The notes below the pieces were generated by a model, which had not been told where the DNA came from, searched no databases, and worked only from the letters and a program-made list of their open reading frames with translations. Below, piece after piece: positions 32,003-43,876 of a stretch of 64,000 nt of DNA (positions are counted from its first letter, which is position 1; every line of letters starts with the position of its first letter). Made by a program: the position numbers and the translations under genes. The stretch is taken from positions 241,290,187-241,354,186 of the forward strand of contig CM054058.1 in NCBI GenBank assembly GCA_028641055.1, read 5' to 3'. This stretch comes from Alopecurus myosuroides (lineage: Eukaryota > Streptophyta > Magnoliopsida > Poales > Poaceae).

Positions 32003-32959
32003 CTACACAGAGTCGTCGCTGTCCCCAACGTCGAAGATACGCTCCTCAGGGTCCTCCTCCTCGTCGTCAAACAGGTCATCATCATCCTGCTCGCTAGCCT
32101 CGCTCATGTCCATCCCCTCTAAGTCGGAGGGAACATCCTCAACAGGCAGAAGATCCTCAATCTCCCTGTGGAGCTCTGCGGCCTCCTCCTCCAGCTCCTC
32201 TACGGCAGCGTCTCTCGTGGCTATGTCATCACGAGCTATCTGAAGCCTGCCGCGCAGAACGGCGTTAGCCCCCTCCAGGGCCGTCAGTCTAGTGGTGAGG
32301 CGTGCACGGCCAAGGCGGGTGGCCCTCAGCTGCCTCCGTAAGGCACGGTGCCTCGCGGTAGTAGCCTCCAACTGCTCCCTCAGCTGGGACAACTGCTGAG
32401 CCAGAGCTCCACTCTCCTCCTGGCTGTCGTGAAGCTCAGCCCTCAGCTCGTCAGTCTCGGCTATCAGTGTCTGGTGCACCAATATGCCGTGGAGGGTGTC
32501 AAGACGCTGGTCGTCTAGCCTGGTCTGAGTGCGGTGTAACAGAATCTCCATCTCGTCCAAGTGTGGACCAACAGTGGTAAAGTCTGGCTCAACAGGAAGT
32601 GGTATGCCATCCTCATCACGTCTCCCAATCAGCTCGAACCGGGAACCGATGAACATATACTCCCCGATGTGCGCCAGACGTGCTACTGACTCCTGTATCA
32701 CGCGCACCGCAGCCTCGTTCCAAGAACGATCAACAGCACGGTATACGTAGGCCTCCACTGTCGGGCTAGCCAGAGGTGCGCGGATAGTGACCTCCGCGTA
32801 CCAGTCTCCCTCCAGAGGTGCCCCGACAACTAGTCCTCCTCGCAGCTCCGGAAGTGGCCGTCCCAACACAGTAGCCATAGATACTAGCCTCTCCTCGAAA
32901 AGGAAAGACTCGCCACGTGGACGTCCCAACTGAAAAGCCACGGTGATGTCCACGTCCAT
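32003..32959 (-). CDS. orf0-like coiled-coil protein of element C (318 residues)
   Basis: Complete frame between PBS and gag on the element's own strand. Residues 1-130 form a compact domain with PLPELRGG (about 35-42), TIRAP (58-62), RSW (78-80) and RRDED (113-117), all recognisable in D's copy at the left edge of the window. Residues about 135-270 are Leu/Arg/Glu-rich with heptad spacing, a strong coiled-coil candidate. Residues 279-318 are a very acidic tail (QDDDDLFDDEEEDPEE). There is no signal peptide and no enzymatic motif that I recognise. From memory, an extra ORF in this position is known in RIRE3/RIRE8-type rice elements; its role is unknown. Confidence 0.85.
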   Translation of the reverse strand: MDVDITVAFQLGRPRGESFLFEERLVSMATVLGRPLPELRGGLVVGAPLEGDWYAEVTIRAPLASPTVEAYVYRAVDRSWNEAAVRVIQESVARLAHIGEYMFIGSRFELIGRRDEDGIPLPVEPDFTTVGPHLDEMEILLHRTQTRLDDQRLDTLHGILVHQTLIAETDELRAELHDSQEESGALAQQLSQLREQLEATTARHRALRRQLRATRLGRARLTTRLTALEGANAVLRGRLQIARDDIATRDAAVEELEEEAAELHREIEDLLPVEDVPSDLEGMDMSEASEQDDDDLFDDEEEDPEERIFDVGDSDDSV

Positions 32960-33202
32960 CTACACAAAATTTTAAGTATAGCTTAAGTTAGATACAAGTG
33001 TGCAAAGTTTTAGGTTCATGCAAGAAATAACTTTAATGTAAGTAGAGTCTAACCCAGAGAGGTGGTGGGATATAGGGAATAGTTTTATTACTTAGTCATA
33101 TATCCAAATCTTTTTGTATTAATAACTTAGATTATCGGAGTATACACTAACGTCCATGCTAACTAAGGTCTCCTAGAGTCAGGATGGCTCTGATACCAAC
33201 TT
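32960..33202 (-). other. Primer binding site and leader of element C
   Basis: On the minus strand TGGTATCAGAGCC (33198-33186) follows the 5' LTR end (33203) after a short gap. It is the usual match to initiator methionine tRNA. The remaining leader of about 225 bases has no ORF. Confidence 0.9.
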
Positions 33203-36200
33203 TGTAGAGGCCCCAGACCGGTAGGTCCAGAACCCCTCATATGCATTCATTCACGATCCCAGAAGAATCAGTCGTGAACAACATACGTAGTTGGCATACA
33301 GAATACATCATCCATTACACGAATATAGAGTCTTACATAAATGGTCACATGACCAAGTTCTTGATAACTGTCACGCAGGACAGACATTCAAAGTAAACAC
33401 AGCGGAAGACGATAAGCATAGCGTAGTAGAACCCGAGTCACGCCTCATCCTACAGGCTGCTGACTGGGAGACGATCCTAACTCGCAGGGCCATCAGCGTA
33501 GAACTCCTCCTCATAGCACTCCTCCTGAGGTGGCTCCTCGTAGTCTGATAAGTAGATACCAGGGGCGAAACCAAATGAGTACATTTGAATGTACTCAACA
33601 AGACATCCTTTATTAGCTTACAACAATGCATACATGCTTATTTGGTAGAGTGGGTAGGCCATACATATGGTTCAGCTACCCATGACAGATAAAAGATTTG
33701 CCATGGTTGATTCTTCAAGTTTACCTCTTTGCAAAACAAACTCATTTAAAATAATGTAGTTTTGCTCTCGTAGATATCACATATCTTGGAGGTTTTATAA
33801 TTCTTTTGGAAAAGAAAGTTTTTCTTTTCAGAAACTTTTAGTAGTAGTTTCTTTCTCCTCGGTATCTCGCAGATACCAAGTCATTCCTCCATAGTACCTC
33901 TCAGGTACAAAAGCCTTCCTTCAAAACCTCTTTTGAAAAGTTGACACAATACTAGCTACATGGCCATTCAACCGTCCATATCCGAGGACGCGGCTATCTC
34001 GAAATAGTTTTACTCTGCAGAGGTGTACACATTTCCACTAGATCCAGAGTCCGCCATGAAACAACCATGGACTGTTCCCAACCTATGAGAACATCAGATA
34101 ACTGGTCTTGACTATCCACTCTGTACAAGCTAGTACATGACTATCTCTTCAATTGGGGTTTCCCTCCCTGGCAAGCCATGTCACACACCGCTCAATCAGG
34201 AGACCCAACTGCTGCATCCGGAGGGAAAATTAATCCCACACTTTAGATGTCCCGTATACTCACTCCTAGCGACATTTCGGTTCGGAGGATCCAATCCCCT
34301 ATAGCCTTTGAGATAGCACATATACTAACCCTAACAAGTTTTTAATCAAGCCCCTACCCATATTGGGGTAAAGTGGCAGTACGATAATGGTTGTCCAGCG
34401 AAGACTAGGTTATGTGTCTTTTGTAAACATTTCTCATAAAATTTCCCATCATAACAATCCTTCCGGCAGACAGGGTCTCACCCTTCCTCCGGGGTTTTTC
34501 CTTCCATAAGGCATTTGTTTACAAAAACACATTTTATTTAGTTCATTTAAGAACCCAAGTTTTAAGTAGGTGTATGGTATTTATATACCATTTAGTGTCT
34601 AAGGGCTTGGTAATACCAAGTTGACTATTATTATGAGTCCTGATACTAGTAATATTAACAATAGTAGTAGGATTCACACAAAAATAGTTTTGAAGGTATA
34701 ATTTTGTAAAAACTTCAGGAGTGAAAAGCATGCATGATAGATAATGATAAGTAGTGATACAGCAAGCATTAGGATGGCTTGCCTTGGTACAAGTGATGGT
34801 CCTGGTCCTGAAAGTAACAGGAGTTGCAATACCCTTCTTCAGCAATTCCTTCCTCCTCGTTTTCTAACGTCGTAAAAAGAAATAAAGACACACTTTCAGA
34901 ACCAAGCAAGGCAAGCAATGCTACAAGCAATACATACAGCAAGCAATCAAGAAGTACCACCCAAAGTTCTCAATTTTTCCCTAAAGAAAAATTGGCATAA
35001 AAAACTATAGTTGGAAAAATCTGCTTTTTCCTAGTGCTTATGTGTGGCCAAAACAATGATTCTTAGTTAAGAACATTGTGGACCAGTGGGATATAGCACA
35101 TGCTACTGGACAGTAGGGCGTCCCATAAAACACATTTTGATGCCTAAAAATTCCCACAAAAATTCCTATGGCTAGCACACATAATTTGCTAAATTACTCA
35201 AGTAGTGAAATAAGCTCATGACAACAAGTCAACCTATTTTCCACTATGAGGCAAACATACCAGTGGGTGTTCCACTAGTAAATATGCTCACCAAGAGGTT
35301 AATAAGCCTCTGGTCACTTTTATAAAAGTGCTAAAAACAACAAACAAACACCCAAGAATTTCTACTCATACTAGTAGAAAATTTAGGAAACTACTAGACT
35401 ATTTTAGACTATACTAGCTAATGTTATGCACAAGTGTGCAAGCTTTCAGAGGCAAAATACCCCTCTAACCAGCACCATAATTGCTACTGGATCTCACAAA
35501 AATAACATAAAAACATAGCTAGGAAACAAGGATAAATATGCTTAAAAAGCTACACATGTGAGGAGATCTATTTCTAGTCACCCAAGTGCTACTCATGCTT
35601 TTGTGCTATTTAATAGGAAATCTACCAGAGGTGAAAACCCTAAGGAAATACTGCCACAAGTACTTTTCATCCTCTGGTTTCAATACTAAAGAGTCATAAT
35701 TTTCCCTAGTGGAAAACAAGACACAAAAACATACATGAGTATTCTAGTGTGAAATCTAGTCCTTAAGCATTTCTATTTTAAACCTATTTCAACCACAAGC
35801 ATCAAGCATCCAGAGGTGTTATAAACAAACTAACAGCACCTAAGTGGTACTGGTTCCATGGAAAACAATCTAGCAACTAGCCTAAAGATTCATTTAAATA
35901 TCTACTCAAAACATACATAAAAATCTAGCTATTAGCAAGACATATGCATGGAAAACTAGTTCTAAAATGCTACCATTCAAACCATTTATTCTAACATGCT
36001 CATATAACTTGTATACATCATAACCACAATGGAAAACAACATAACAAGCAAGATCACATCATTTGCAACTCACAAAAGTAACATACAAAGCAATATCTAT
36101 AATTAAAAATTAGACAGAAAGTAACCAAAACTTGTTCTGTCTCTCTAAAATTTTCTGTTGCTCCAAAAAGTAAATCCTTCTAGGATGTGGTAGTCCTTAT

Positions 36201-38400
36201 CACTACAAAGCCTCTCCAACTTGCCTCACTCAAAAATAATATCCCAAACTCCCTCTAAAAATCATGGAATAGCCCACTGATGTTTTACCAAAATGGATGG
36301 CATTTCCAAATGGTAACTCACCTTGATGCAAACTAAAATTCTACTGCTAGGTATTTGAAAGGGCTTTCCAAAACAGTTGAGTTTGCTCAAAAATGTTTTG
36401 TATTTTTGAAGTTCTATTCATTTCAATTTTTAGGGTACTGTCTGGCATATGATTTTTAGAAAAATCATAAAAACTCAAAACAAGTTTCTGCCAGTGGGAT
36501 ATGGTTGCAATTTTGTATGGCTACGAGTACAAAAATTTGCAAGGCAAAATAAATTTATATGCTACCATTTCTAAGCCTAAAGCTAACACCTAAAATAATC
36601 TGCCAGAAAAAAAAGTATTTTCGTTTTTAACCGAAAACTGCCCAACGGGCCAGATCCGCAGCGCGCGGCCCAGTTAACGCGGGGCGCAGCCCGCCAGCAC
36701 GCGCGCGCGCGCGAAATGCACGGTTCAAAGGGGGCCGTCGATTCGCAGATCGACGGTCCCTGTTCTTTCTTCCTCCCCGCGTCACTCCTCTCTCTCTCTC
36801 TCCTAACCGCGGACGAACACCTCACGGGCACGGGGATTCGCTCACCTCGGGCTCGCGAGAAGCAAAGGGACGGTGCGGGGTCGAAGGAGGGTGGCTTAGG
36901 CGTTGCCGTGGCGCGGTTTCGGGCGATGGCGACGAGCGTGCGCTGCGGCGGCTCGACGGCGTCCCGCGGCGGCTCCGAGGACGACGGCGATGAACCTGCA
37001 AGCGAGAGGGGGCAGGAGGATGTCAGGGAGGTGCGCTAGCTCCAGGGGGTCGCAAAGGAAAAGAAACGAGGGTGGGGGGTGCGGTGATCGCGGCTGCCAC
37101 CTCGTGCCCGATCTGCTCGGCCTGGGAATGGGCGCGGCTCGCCTCGCTCGCAGAGAGCGAGTGAGCAAGCGAGAGGGCTATGGGGTGGTTGAGTGCGGCG
37201 AGGAGAGTGCTGTGGCGAGAGGGATAGGCCTCTAGGGCTATGTAGGCACGAGTCAAAGGGGGAGGGCTCGGGTTGGCATGGCATGGGCATGCCCTTGCCC
37301 CTTGGGGGTTCTCCACGGCTGGCAATGGTTGCTATTGGTGCCTAGGGGTCAAGCAAGTACCAATTGGTGAGCTAGGCCACAGCAAGGGTCAAGGTATGGG
37401 TAAAAGAGAAGGAAAAACACTATTTCAACCACTCTAATGACATCACACATTAGTCAAATGCCACCTCAGTTTTCTCCCTTCCTGGTCAGCCAAAGTAGGA
37501 TCCAATGCCACCTTCTAGAAGGTTATTAACATGGTTTTCGAATTGGCAAGGTGGCCTGGCTTGGATCAGTGCACAAAAGCTAAAAACATTAAGTCCAAAA
37601 GTGTATTCACTGTTCTGTCAGAAAAATTCAGTTAGACAGTTTCTCTGAATTTTTCCAAGTGCTGGAAACAGCAGACAGAGATAGCAAAAGTTGGGCTTGT
37701 TTTCACCAAGCAAACCAGCTCTAAAATGAGTGATTTAAAATGCTCAACAAAGAACAACTATCCAAGTTTCAGATCCAACCATTTGATTTGAAAAAATATG
37801 GGTTTATGGCTCTGAAAATAAATGGCAAAGTAGGTACATTCTCTGTTTTTAAAATGCTCAAATTTCTGTCTTAACAAGATGGCTCAAAAACCATCTTGGC
37901 ATTGTGTGTAAATTTTCTTTGTAGGTTTTTCCAAGAGTGTAGTTTTGTTGTACTCATATCAGAGAGTAGTTTTGATCAAAGAAAATCCCTAATTGGATAA
38001 TCCTTGTGGTGGAAAACAAGGGTTGAAAACAGCTACTTGGCTGTTTTTCAGGGCAAAATTTATATTGGAAAAACTAATGGAATCTTTTCCAAATAATTTT
38101 ATTTCAAGCTTAAGTTGATTCTTAAACATTAGTAACACATTTTCAAGTTGAAACAAAGGGTCACCTCAAGTCTTGAAAAATAATCTCATAAGAGCCTTAG
38201 TGGAAAACATGGGAAAACAATTATAAAGCAATGTGTTTCTTAGGAGAAAAACTCCTCAAGTGAGTGAAAAGAAACACACCACTAATATTGCATAGATAAA
38301 CATCAGTACACAACATGTTGTCCACTTAATTGCATTACAAAGGTCTTAAGAGACTTGCTAAAATACTATTATACAAGTGCTTAAAAACAGGGATGTGACA
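33203..38400 (-). repeat. Element C 5' LTR (5198 bp)
   Basis: Near-identical copy of 21846-27045. Observed differences include a shorter CT run near 36788-36802 and a handful of single-base changes (for example near 34719, 34932, 35120, 35264, 37657 and 37797). Confidence 0.95.
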
Positions 38401-38405
38401 TTACG

Positions 38406-39022
38406 ATTACAATCAAACTATGCAGCCCAATGGGACTTGCTTGACCCTGTTTTTCGTATAGATGTAACAGCATGGTATCCACGCGAAAGCCGGCTTACAG
38501 TACAAGATAATCAAAAGGGTCATCTAAACCACAAGTCCATGCAGAGTATAAGGCTCAAATAGCCGGAAACTCAACAAGTATTAAGCATGACTTCAGTATT
38601 TATGTGAATAGCTATTGGTCTTCAGCTTGGTAAAGAGCAGTTTGTCATCTGAGAAAGGCCACGCCCCCTTAGCTCGTACTTTGGGTCATGGGGACTGGGG
38701 ACTTCGAGACAGAAACAAACTGCTTAACTACTAAAGCTCGTAAACCTTAGTTTCCGAGTCTTGGGGACTTAAAGAAAAGTCCGTCTATCAAAACCTACGA
38801 TACTCGGTTAGCCGAGTCTCAAAAGGGAATCAAAAGCAAGAGTTCAAAGTATCGAGAATAAGCTTACATGTAACACAAGGATCGAGATTATCAAAAGCCG
38901 GGAGAGGCAAAGAGTTATCATAAATTAACAAGCGCAAAGTCATAATATCAGTATCAATGTTGCACAGGCGCACCGCTAAAAATCATATCAGTCTCGAGAA
39001 ACGCAAAGCACTAGGTATCATC
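38406..39022 (+). other. Non-coding interior of element B, right of insertion C
   Basis: No ORF of note. Contains phrases such as GACTCGG/CCGAGTC and TGGGGACT repeated loosely, probably the 3' flank of the antisense gene. Confidence 0.5.
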
Positions 39023-42000
39023 CTACTCGGCATCCTGGGAGTGGTCCTCCGGGTCTTCGTCTTGGACTTGCTCCTTGGCTTTGCCAGCAGTTTTACCCGG
39101 ACTCTTCACGTCAGGACGGACAGGAGGAGGAACGGCTGGTGTTGAGGTAGACGGCTTTACGCCTAGTTCGGTTTCTCTCTTCGCAGCCTCTTCTTTCCTC
39201 CTGGCCAGGTCAGTCGACCACTTTTCCAGCATATCAAAAGGAGGGGGTGCCTCCACCAGAATAACCTTGCCCTCCGAGTCATATGAGCTCATAATTGTGT
39301 TTAGATCCATTTTATCTGCCAAAGTTGTGGCCGAGTGACGTACCGAAGATTGTATAGCTTTGAAGTCCTGGGGTTTAAACTTAGACCCGTCAGCCTTGAA
39401 TTCTGGGAACCCGGATACTACCTTGGCCGGGTCAAGCTTAGGAAAATAAGCCTTCGCCAGCGTCAAAGCCCGGGTCATCCCAATCCGGCAAGACGAACGC
39501 TTCAATATTTCAATCCATCCAGGTGCTGTGGACAAGGCCTGCATGAGATTTTCTTCGCCCGGGTATACCTCCGAAGGCCACTTTATAGCATCCAGCAAAA
39601 GTTTCGTGCCGGCAAAAAATGTCCGGAGCACAGTCTTCAGAGTTTTAGCCTGAGTAACGGTGTTCTCCTCCGGAGCAGCAAGGTTAGCACCTGCAATCGA
39701 AACACACAAAAGCATATCAGTAATCTTGATTATTACAACGGCAAGATAGAGATACGCAAGTTAATTGCAAATAACAAACTTACTTAGCAAGATACGGTAA
39801 GTGTCCGTAATTTGAGTCGACAGGTTCTTCAGCGAGGATTGGGCAGCATTGTATTTGTTCTTGTATTTGGAGACATCTTTTTTCAAAGTCTTTATCTCCG
39901 CTTCAAGGGTTTCCCTACGTTTTGTTTCCGCAAGCAAGAGCTGCTCAGTTTTAAGTAATGTTTCATCCGACTGAGTTATCTCCGCCTGCAAAGAATGAGT
40001 GCAACTGTAAGCCGGATATTACGAGAATATTTCCCTCTGAGAAAATAATTACAGAAAATTATTATGCGAAGTACCGAGAATAATTACAGAAAATTATGCT
40101 CGGAACTTGGGGACTGGATGTATAGTAAGAAGTATCAAGTAGGATTACCCGATGTGCTGCAGCCATACGCTCTAGGATATTTCCTTCTGAAGCTTTCATG
40201 GCGAGAAGAGCGCTCATCAGCTGGTTAAAATCAGCGTTATCCGAGTTAGATGACTCGGGTACCTGGAAAGTGGGAAAAGGAGCTTTTCTTGTAACAGGAG
40301 GTGGCACCCGGGTCATCCGAATGTCGGAGTCTGGTCCCCCTCCCGCGCTCGAAGCTGCTCCCTTCTCCTTCTCGCCTGCGTGCGAAGCGATTGGATACCC
40401 GGTATCATGCCTAGCCAGCTCCGGTGGCGACGCTTGCTCGTCGCCAGTTGCGGTGAATGCGCCATCAGCCGGCTCATCCTCGACTCGGACCTCAGCCTCC
40501 GTGTCCTCTTCGTCGCTAATAACAACCGTGGCTCTGTAGAAGGTACAAGGGTGCAGTTAATCTTTGGTTATGAAAAAGGTGATAAAAGTTCGGTATAACG
40601 ACAAGGAAAGGAGTTTACCCGGTGTTCACCGGGAAGTCCGAAGGGAAGTCGCCGCTAGACCCGGAAGAGACTGAAAAATGGCAAGCAAGGTCTGGGATTA
40701 CGTCGCAAAGGAATGTCCGGAAAGAGTTTCTATGTACGGTAAATACCAGAGCGTCGAGCCGGGGGCGACGAAGTGTCCGGGTTAAGGGCCTCGTCGCCCG
40801 GATGGTTCCGGGTTACTCGGCGCCTAGTCGCGGGCGGCTCCTTCATTTATGATCGAAAGGGATGAAGATGAGGTTAGCCCCGGAGTGACGTTATGAGAGC
40901 AAAAATTAAAGGGCAAGGAAATGAAATGAAAACCTGGAGGGCGATTCTTTGGGATTTCCTTTTTGATCCGGCTTTGGTGGCCGGCTCCGGCTCGTCCTCT
41001 TCGCTGGTGGACTCCGCCCTGCCGTCTGTCTCTTCTTCTTCTTCGTCTTGATCCTCTCGTTCTGAAAGATATCAAAGTTATAGCATAAGGAAAAAGAGGA
41101 GGCAGGATATAATGCGTGCGAGGGGATTGAGTATGCACCTTCATCCGAGTTAGCGCCATCGTCTTCCTCCTCCGCGTCTTCGGAACTAAGAGGAGTGTTG
41201 ACCGTCCAAAAGTCATTATCGGCCTGAGGTGAGAATGCCAGGGCAATGGTTAATATTGAGTCAAGAAAAGCGGATAAAAGTAAGCTTGTTAAAATCCAAA
41301 ATCAAGGGGTAGAAAGCTTACCGCGGGGGCGGGGTTCTCGAGTGTAAAAGGTTCTAATCCGGCTATGTTCCGGATTACCTCGAGCTTCTCTGTTAAAAAA
41401 CCCTTGATCGTTTTGTTCGTGTCATTAGGGGCGAAGGTGCTGGTAGAGTATCGGATCGGGTCCGTGGTTTGACCCGAATATTCACACATCAGCTTCTCAC
41501 GAATGGAGTTTGGCTGGATGCGGAAGTTGACCCAGGTCTTCACCAGGTTTAGCCCGACGAGGCCTCGAGCCGATAAGATAGAGATCTTAGCCAACAAAGG
41601 CAAGATAGCCTCCCTGTCCGAGTCAGGGGCGAAGGCATTGAAAGTCTCGGAAATGTCAAGCTGACCCTCCGAGTAACCCGGCAACTTCTTTTCGCCGGGA
41701 GGGGAGGTATCCTGGCAGTAGAAGTACGAGAGCTGCCAGTGCTTTACATGAGAATTGAGAGTGATAGGAGGCATCAAGGAGTTCTTGCGGCGCTGGATAA
41801 AAACCCCGCCGCAAGTAAGAAGCGCGCCGTCGCCGCTTTCGCGGCACGGCTTGCACTGAAAGAGTTCAACGAAGAGAGCCAAACTTGGCGGAGTGCACAA
41901 GTAAGACTCGGAAAGAACGATAAAGTGGGAGATGTTTAGAACGGAGTTTGGGCCTATGTCGAAAATACGGAGGTTGTAGTGATCTAGGACGTCACGAAAG

Positions 42001-42250
42001 AAAGGGTGACCCGGAGGCCTGAAGCCCCGGGTCACATGTTCGACGAAACATATTACCTCGTCCGTTGCTGGAGAAGGCCGGGTTTCGTTGCCTGGTACTT
42101 TCCAACGGATAGATTCCTGCGGAGGAAGAATTCCAAGCTCGACCAACTCCTCCAGTTTAGCCTTGGTAACGGAGGACTTCCCCAATTGGCTGATATGGAG
42201 TTCGTGGATTTAGCCTTAGCCGGCTGTTTCCCTTGCCTCCTGGGTGCCAT
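39023..42250 (-). pseudogene. Spliced antisense gene of element B (Transposase_28-like family), one frameshift
   Basis: The ATG at 42250 opens MAPRRQGKQ after a likely acceptor. Near 42180-42183 a four-base C run (G on this strand) shifts the frame; one more base would join it to the long frame ending at a good donor (41322/41321). That frame has the family blocks IRWKVPGNE, FVEHVTRGFRPPGHPFFRDV, LDHYNLRIFDIGPNSV and YFYCQDTSP. Further exons follow: acidic ones near 41225-41140 and 41060-40920, 40525-40170, a coiled-coil exon (39991-39790) and a final exon from about 39690 to the stop at 39023. This mirrors the six-exon gene of element A, but sequences differ strongly. The exact exon list is less certain than in A. 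Confidence 0.65.
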
Positions 42251-43407
42251 GGGATTGACCTGGTAAAACATCAAAGGAAAGGAGGTGAGAAGCGAAAACT
42301 CGGAAATTAATGAATAATCAGTTACCGGTAACTTAAACATGATCCGGGTATTGCCTTGCTGGATCAAGTACGATCTGTCCGGGTATCGCATGTCGTTACG
42401 GAAGCTGTGAAGTTTTTCCGTAAAGCAAGTGTCTGGGGAAGGTAGAAGGATACCCTTATGTCTATTATCAGCAAGTGAGCCGGAGAAGCGAGATTTTCCG
42501 GATGATAAGAACAAGGGCGGAAATTTTTGGTGGTCCGAGCCCAGATGGGAAATCCAATTTCTGTATTTAAGGCCAAGCTAATGATACTTAGTGGTAGGGG
42601 AGTAAGATAAGCTGCGCATCCTATCTATGGGAGTGGTTATGGTAAACACTAGTGAGTCAATTCGGCAGGGCCCGAGAAATTGCAGGCGACTCGATTCAGA
42701 TCTGATCTAAGGAAAAGCTAAGAGATTGCAAGGTTAGGCTGGAGGATATCAAGAACTTACCGGAGGAGGTTGAAGTAGGGATTTGCGGAGACAGATGGCG
42801 CAAGATTGATGCCCTTTCGCGATTTCTGGCCGGCGAATCGGAGGCTTAGTGGTGGATTTGGGAGCTGGAGTGGGTTGCACGGTGGCGGAGCGCAAACGAC
42901 GGCGGATGGGCTCCGGCGACGTGCGCAGGGCTTCCGTGGTGGCACTCTGTGAACTCGAGCTTGAGAAGAAGAGGGATGGGGAAATGAGTCGTTGGAGTTG
43001 AGGTTGCTCCCTGGGGTCTATTTATAATAGCCCGGGTGGAAAAGCCTAGCCTAACGGGCGAAACCCGGGAGGTGCGGAGTAATAGTTGGCTATTTTGAAA
43101 TTTGAAAGACGCGCCTTATGCATAGATCGATATAATCCAGAGAAAAAGGAAGGGGAAATCTCTTTCCTGGTATCAGCGATAGTTATCGAGGAAGATGTGA
43201 AATCATCGAGTTTCCTATTAAGACTCAAGTCTGGAAGATTGAGGGAGAGCCTTTGAGGGAGAGCCGGGTTGCTACCTGATCCCCTTGGTGCTAATCCCAG
43301 CCATTCGTCAACATATTGTATCTTGATCTTCATGTGTTTTTGTATCCAATATTTCTGCAGGGAATAGCCAGCACTTCGAAGAGTAAATCTTGGAAGCCCA
43401 GGCTATT
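42251..43407 (-). promoter_or_regulatory. Upstream region of the element B antisense gene with TATA box (43019-43026)
   Basis: On the minus strand GGGCTATTATAAATAGACCC gives a TATA box at 43026-43019. A small frame starting ATG at 42945 ends at a good splice donor (42761/42760), so a first exon, either leader or coding, probably lies here. The remainder to 42251 may be intron. Nothing else is recognised. Confidence 0.55.
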
Positions 43408-43418
43408 CTGGGGACTAC
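43408..43418 (+). other. Polypurine tract of element B
   Basis: CTGGGGACTAC immediately before the 3' LTR. Confidence 0.7.
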
Positions 43419-43871
43419 TGATGGGGGGATAGTAACCCGGTAGGCCAACTCCAAGGTGTGATCCGGCCCAAAGGATGTTGCACAGGGTCCGGCTAAGAAT
43501 AAAGAGGCTTCTGGAAGGCCCAAAGTTTGTAGGCCTCGTAACCCGGATTGTGGGTTGCGGTAAGGAAAGCTAGGGTTTGTAAGCAAAGTTCGAATAGGAC
43601 TCAAGATGTGCCTTGAAGGGCAAGTTAGGGGTGTACGGGTGCTTTATAAACCGGCCCCTAGGTTTGGTTTGCCAGAGATTCAAGTCATAGTTGTAACACC
43701 TGTTATCGAGTATCCAGCATAATTCATATTGAGATCCGGCGAGTTATTTTCCGGTTCTTAGATTGCTTTCCGCCATGTCTTCCTTCGAGCTAAACCCTCT
43801 CCCGAATACCTGTGTCGACTTGCCCCGAGATCAGTTACCCCGGTAACATCTGCCGTGATTATCCCACGACA
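43419..43871 (+). repeat. Element B 3' LTR
   Basis: 453 bp, identical to the 5' LTR apart from one missing C. Followed by the CTATT duplication at 43872-43876. Confidence 0.95.
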
Positions 43872-43876
43872 CTATT

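Larger units (their letters stand above)
21846..38400 (-). mobile_element. Element C: apparently intact Tekay/Del chromovirus with 5.2-kb LTRs
   Basis: 16.6 kb, flanked by TTACG (21841-21845 and 38401-38405). On the minus strand: 5' LTR 38400-33203, PBS, orf0, a single gag-pol frame with chromodomain, purine tract, 3' LTR 27045-21846. Comparing the two LTRs I see about seven substitutions plus a 2-base difference in a CT run over 5.2 kb (about 0.13%), implying insertion within tens of thousands of years at usual rates. It is the only element here with all enzymatic domains in an open frame. Confidence 0.95.
17366..43871 (+). mobile_element. Element B: young Tat/RIRE2-like gypsy element, non-autonomous, interrupted by element C
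   Basis: LTRs 17366-17819 (454 bp) and 43419-43871 (453 bp) run TGATGG to CGACA and are flanked by CTATT (17361-17365, 43872-43876). By eye they differ by a single C in a C run. Without element C the element is about 9.9 kb. Interior: PBS, an intact gag-protease frame with an RT stub, then a minus-strand spliced gene. RT core, RNase H and integrase are absent, so recent movement needed enzymes from a partner element. Confidence 0.92.
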
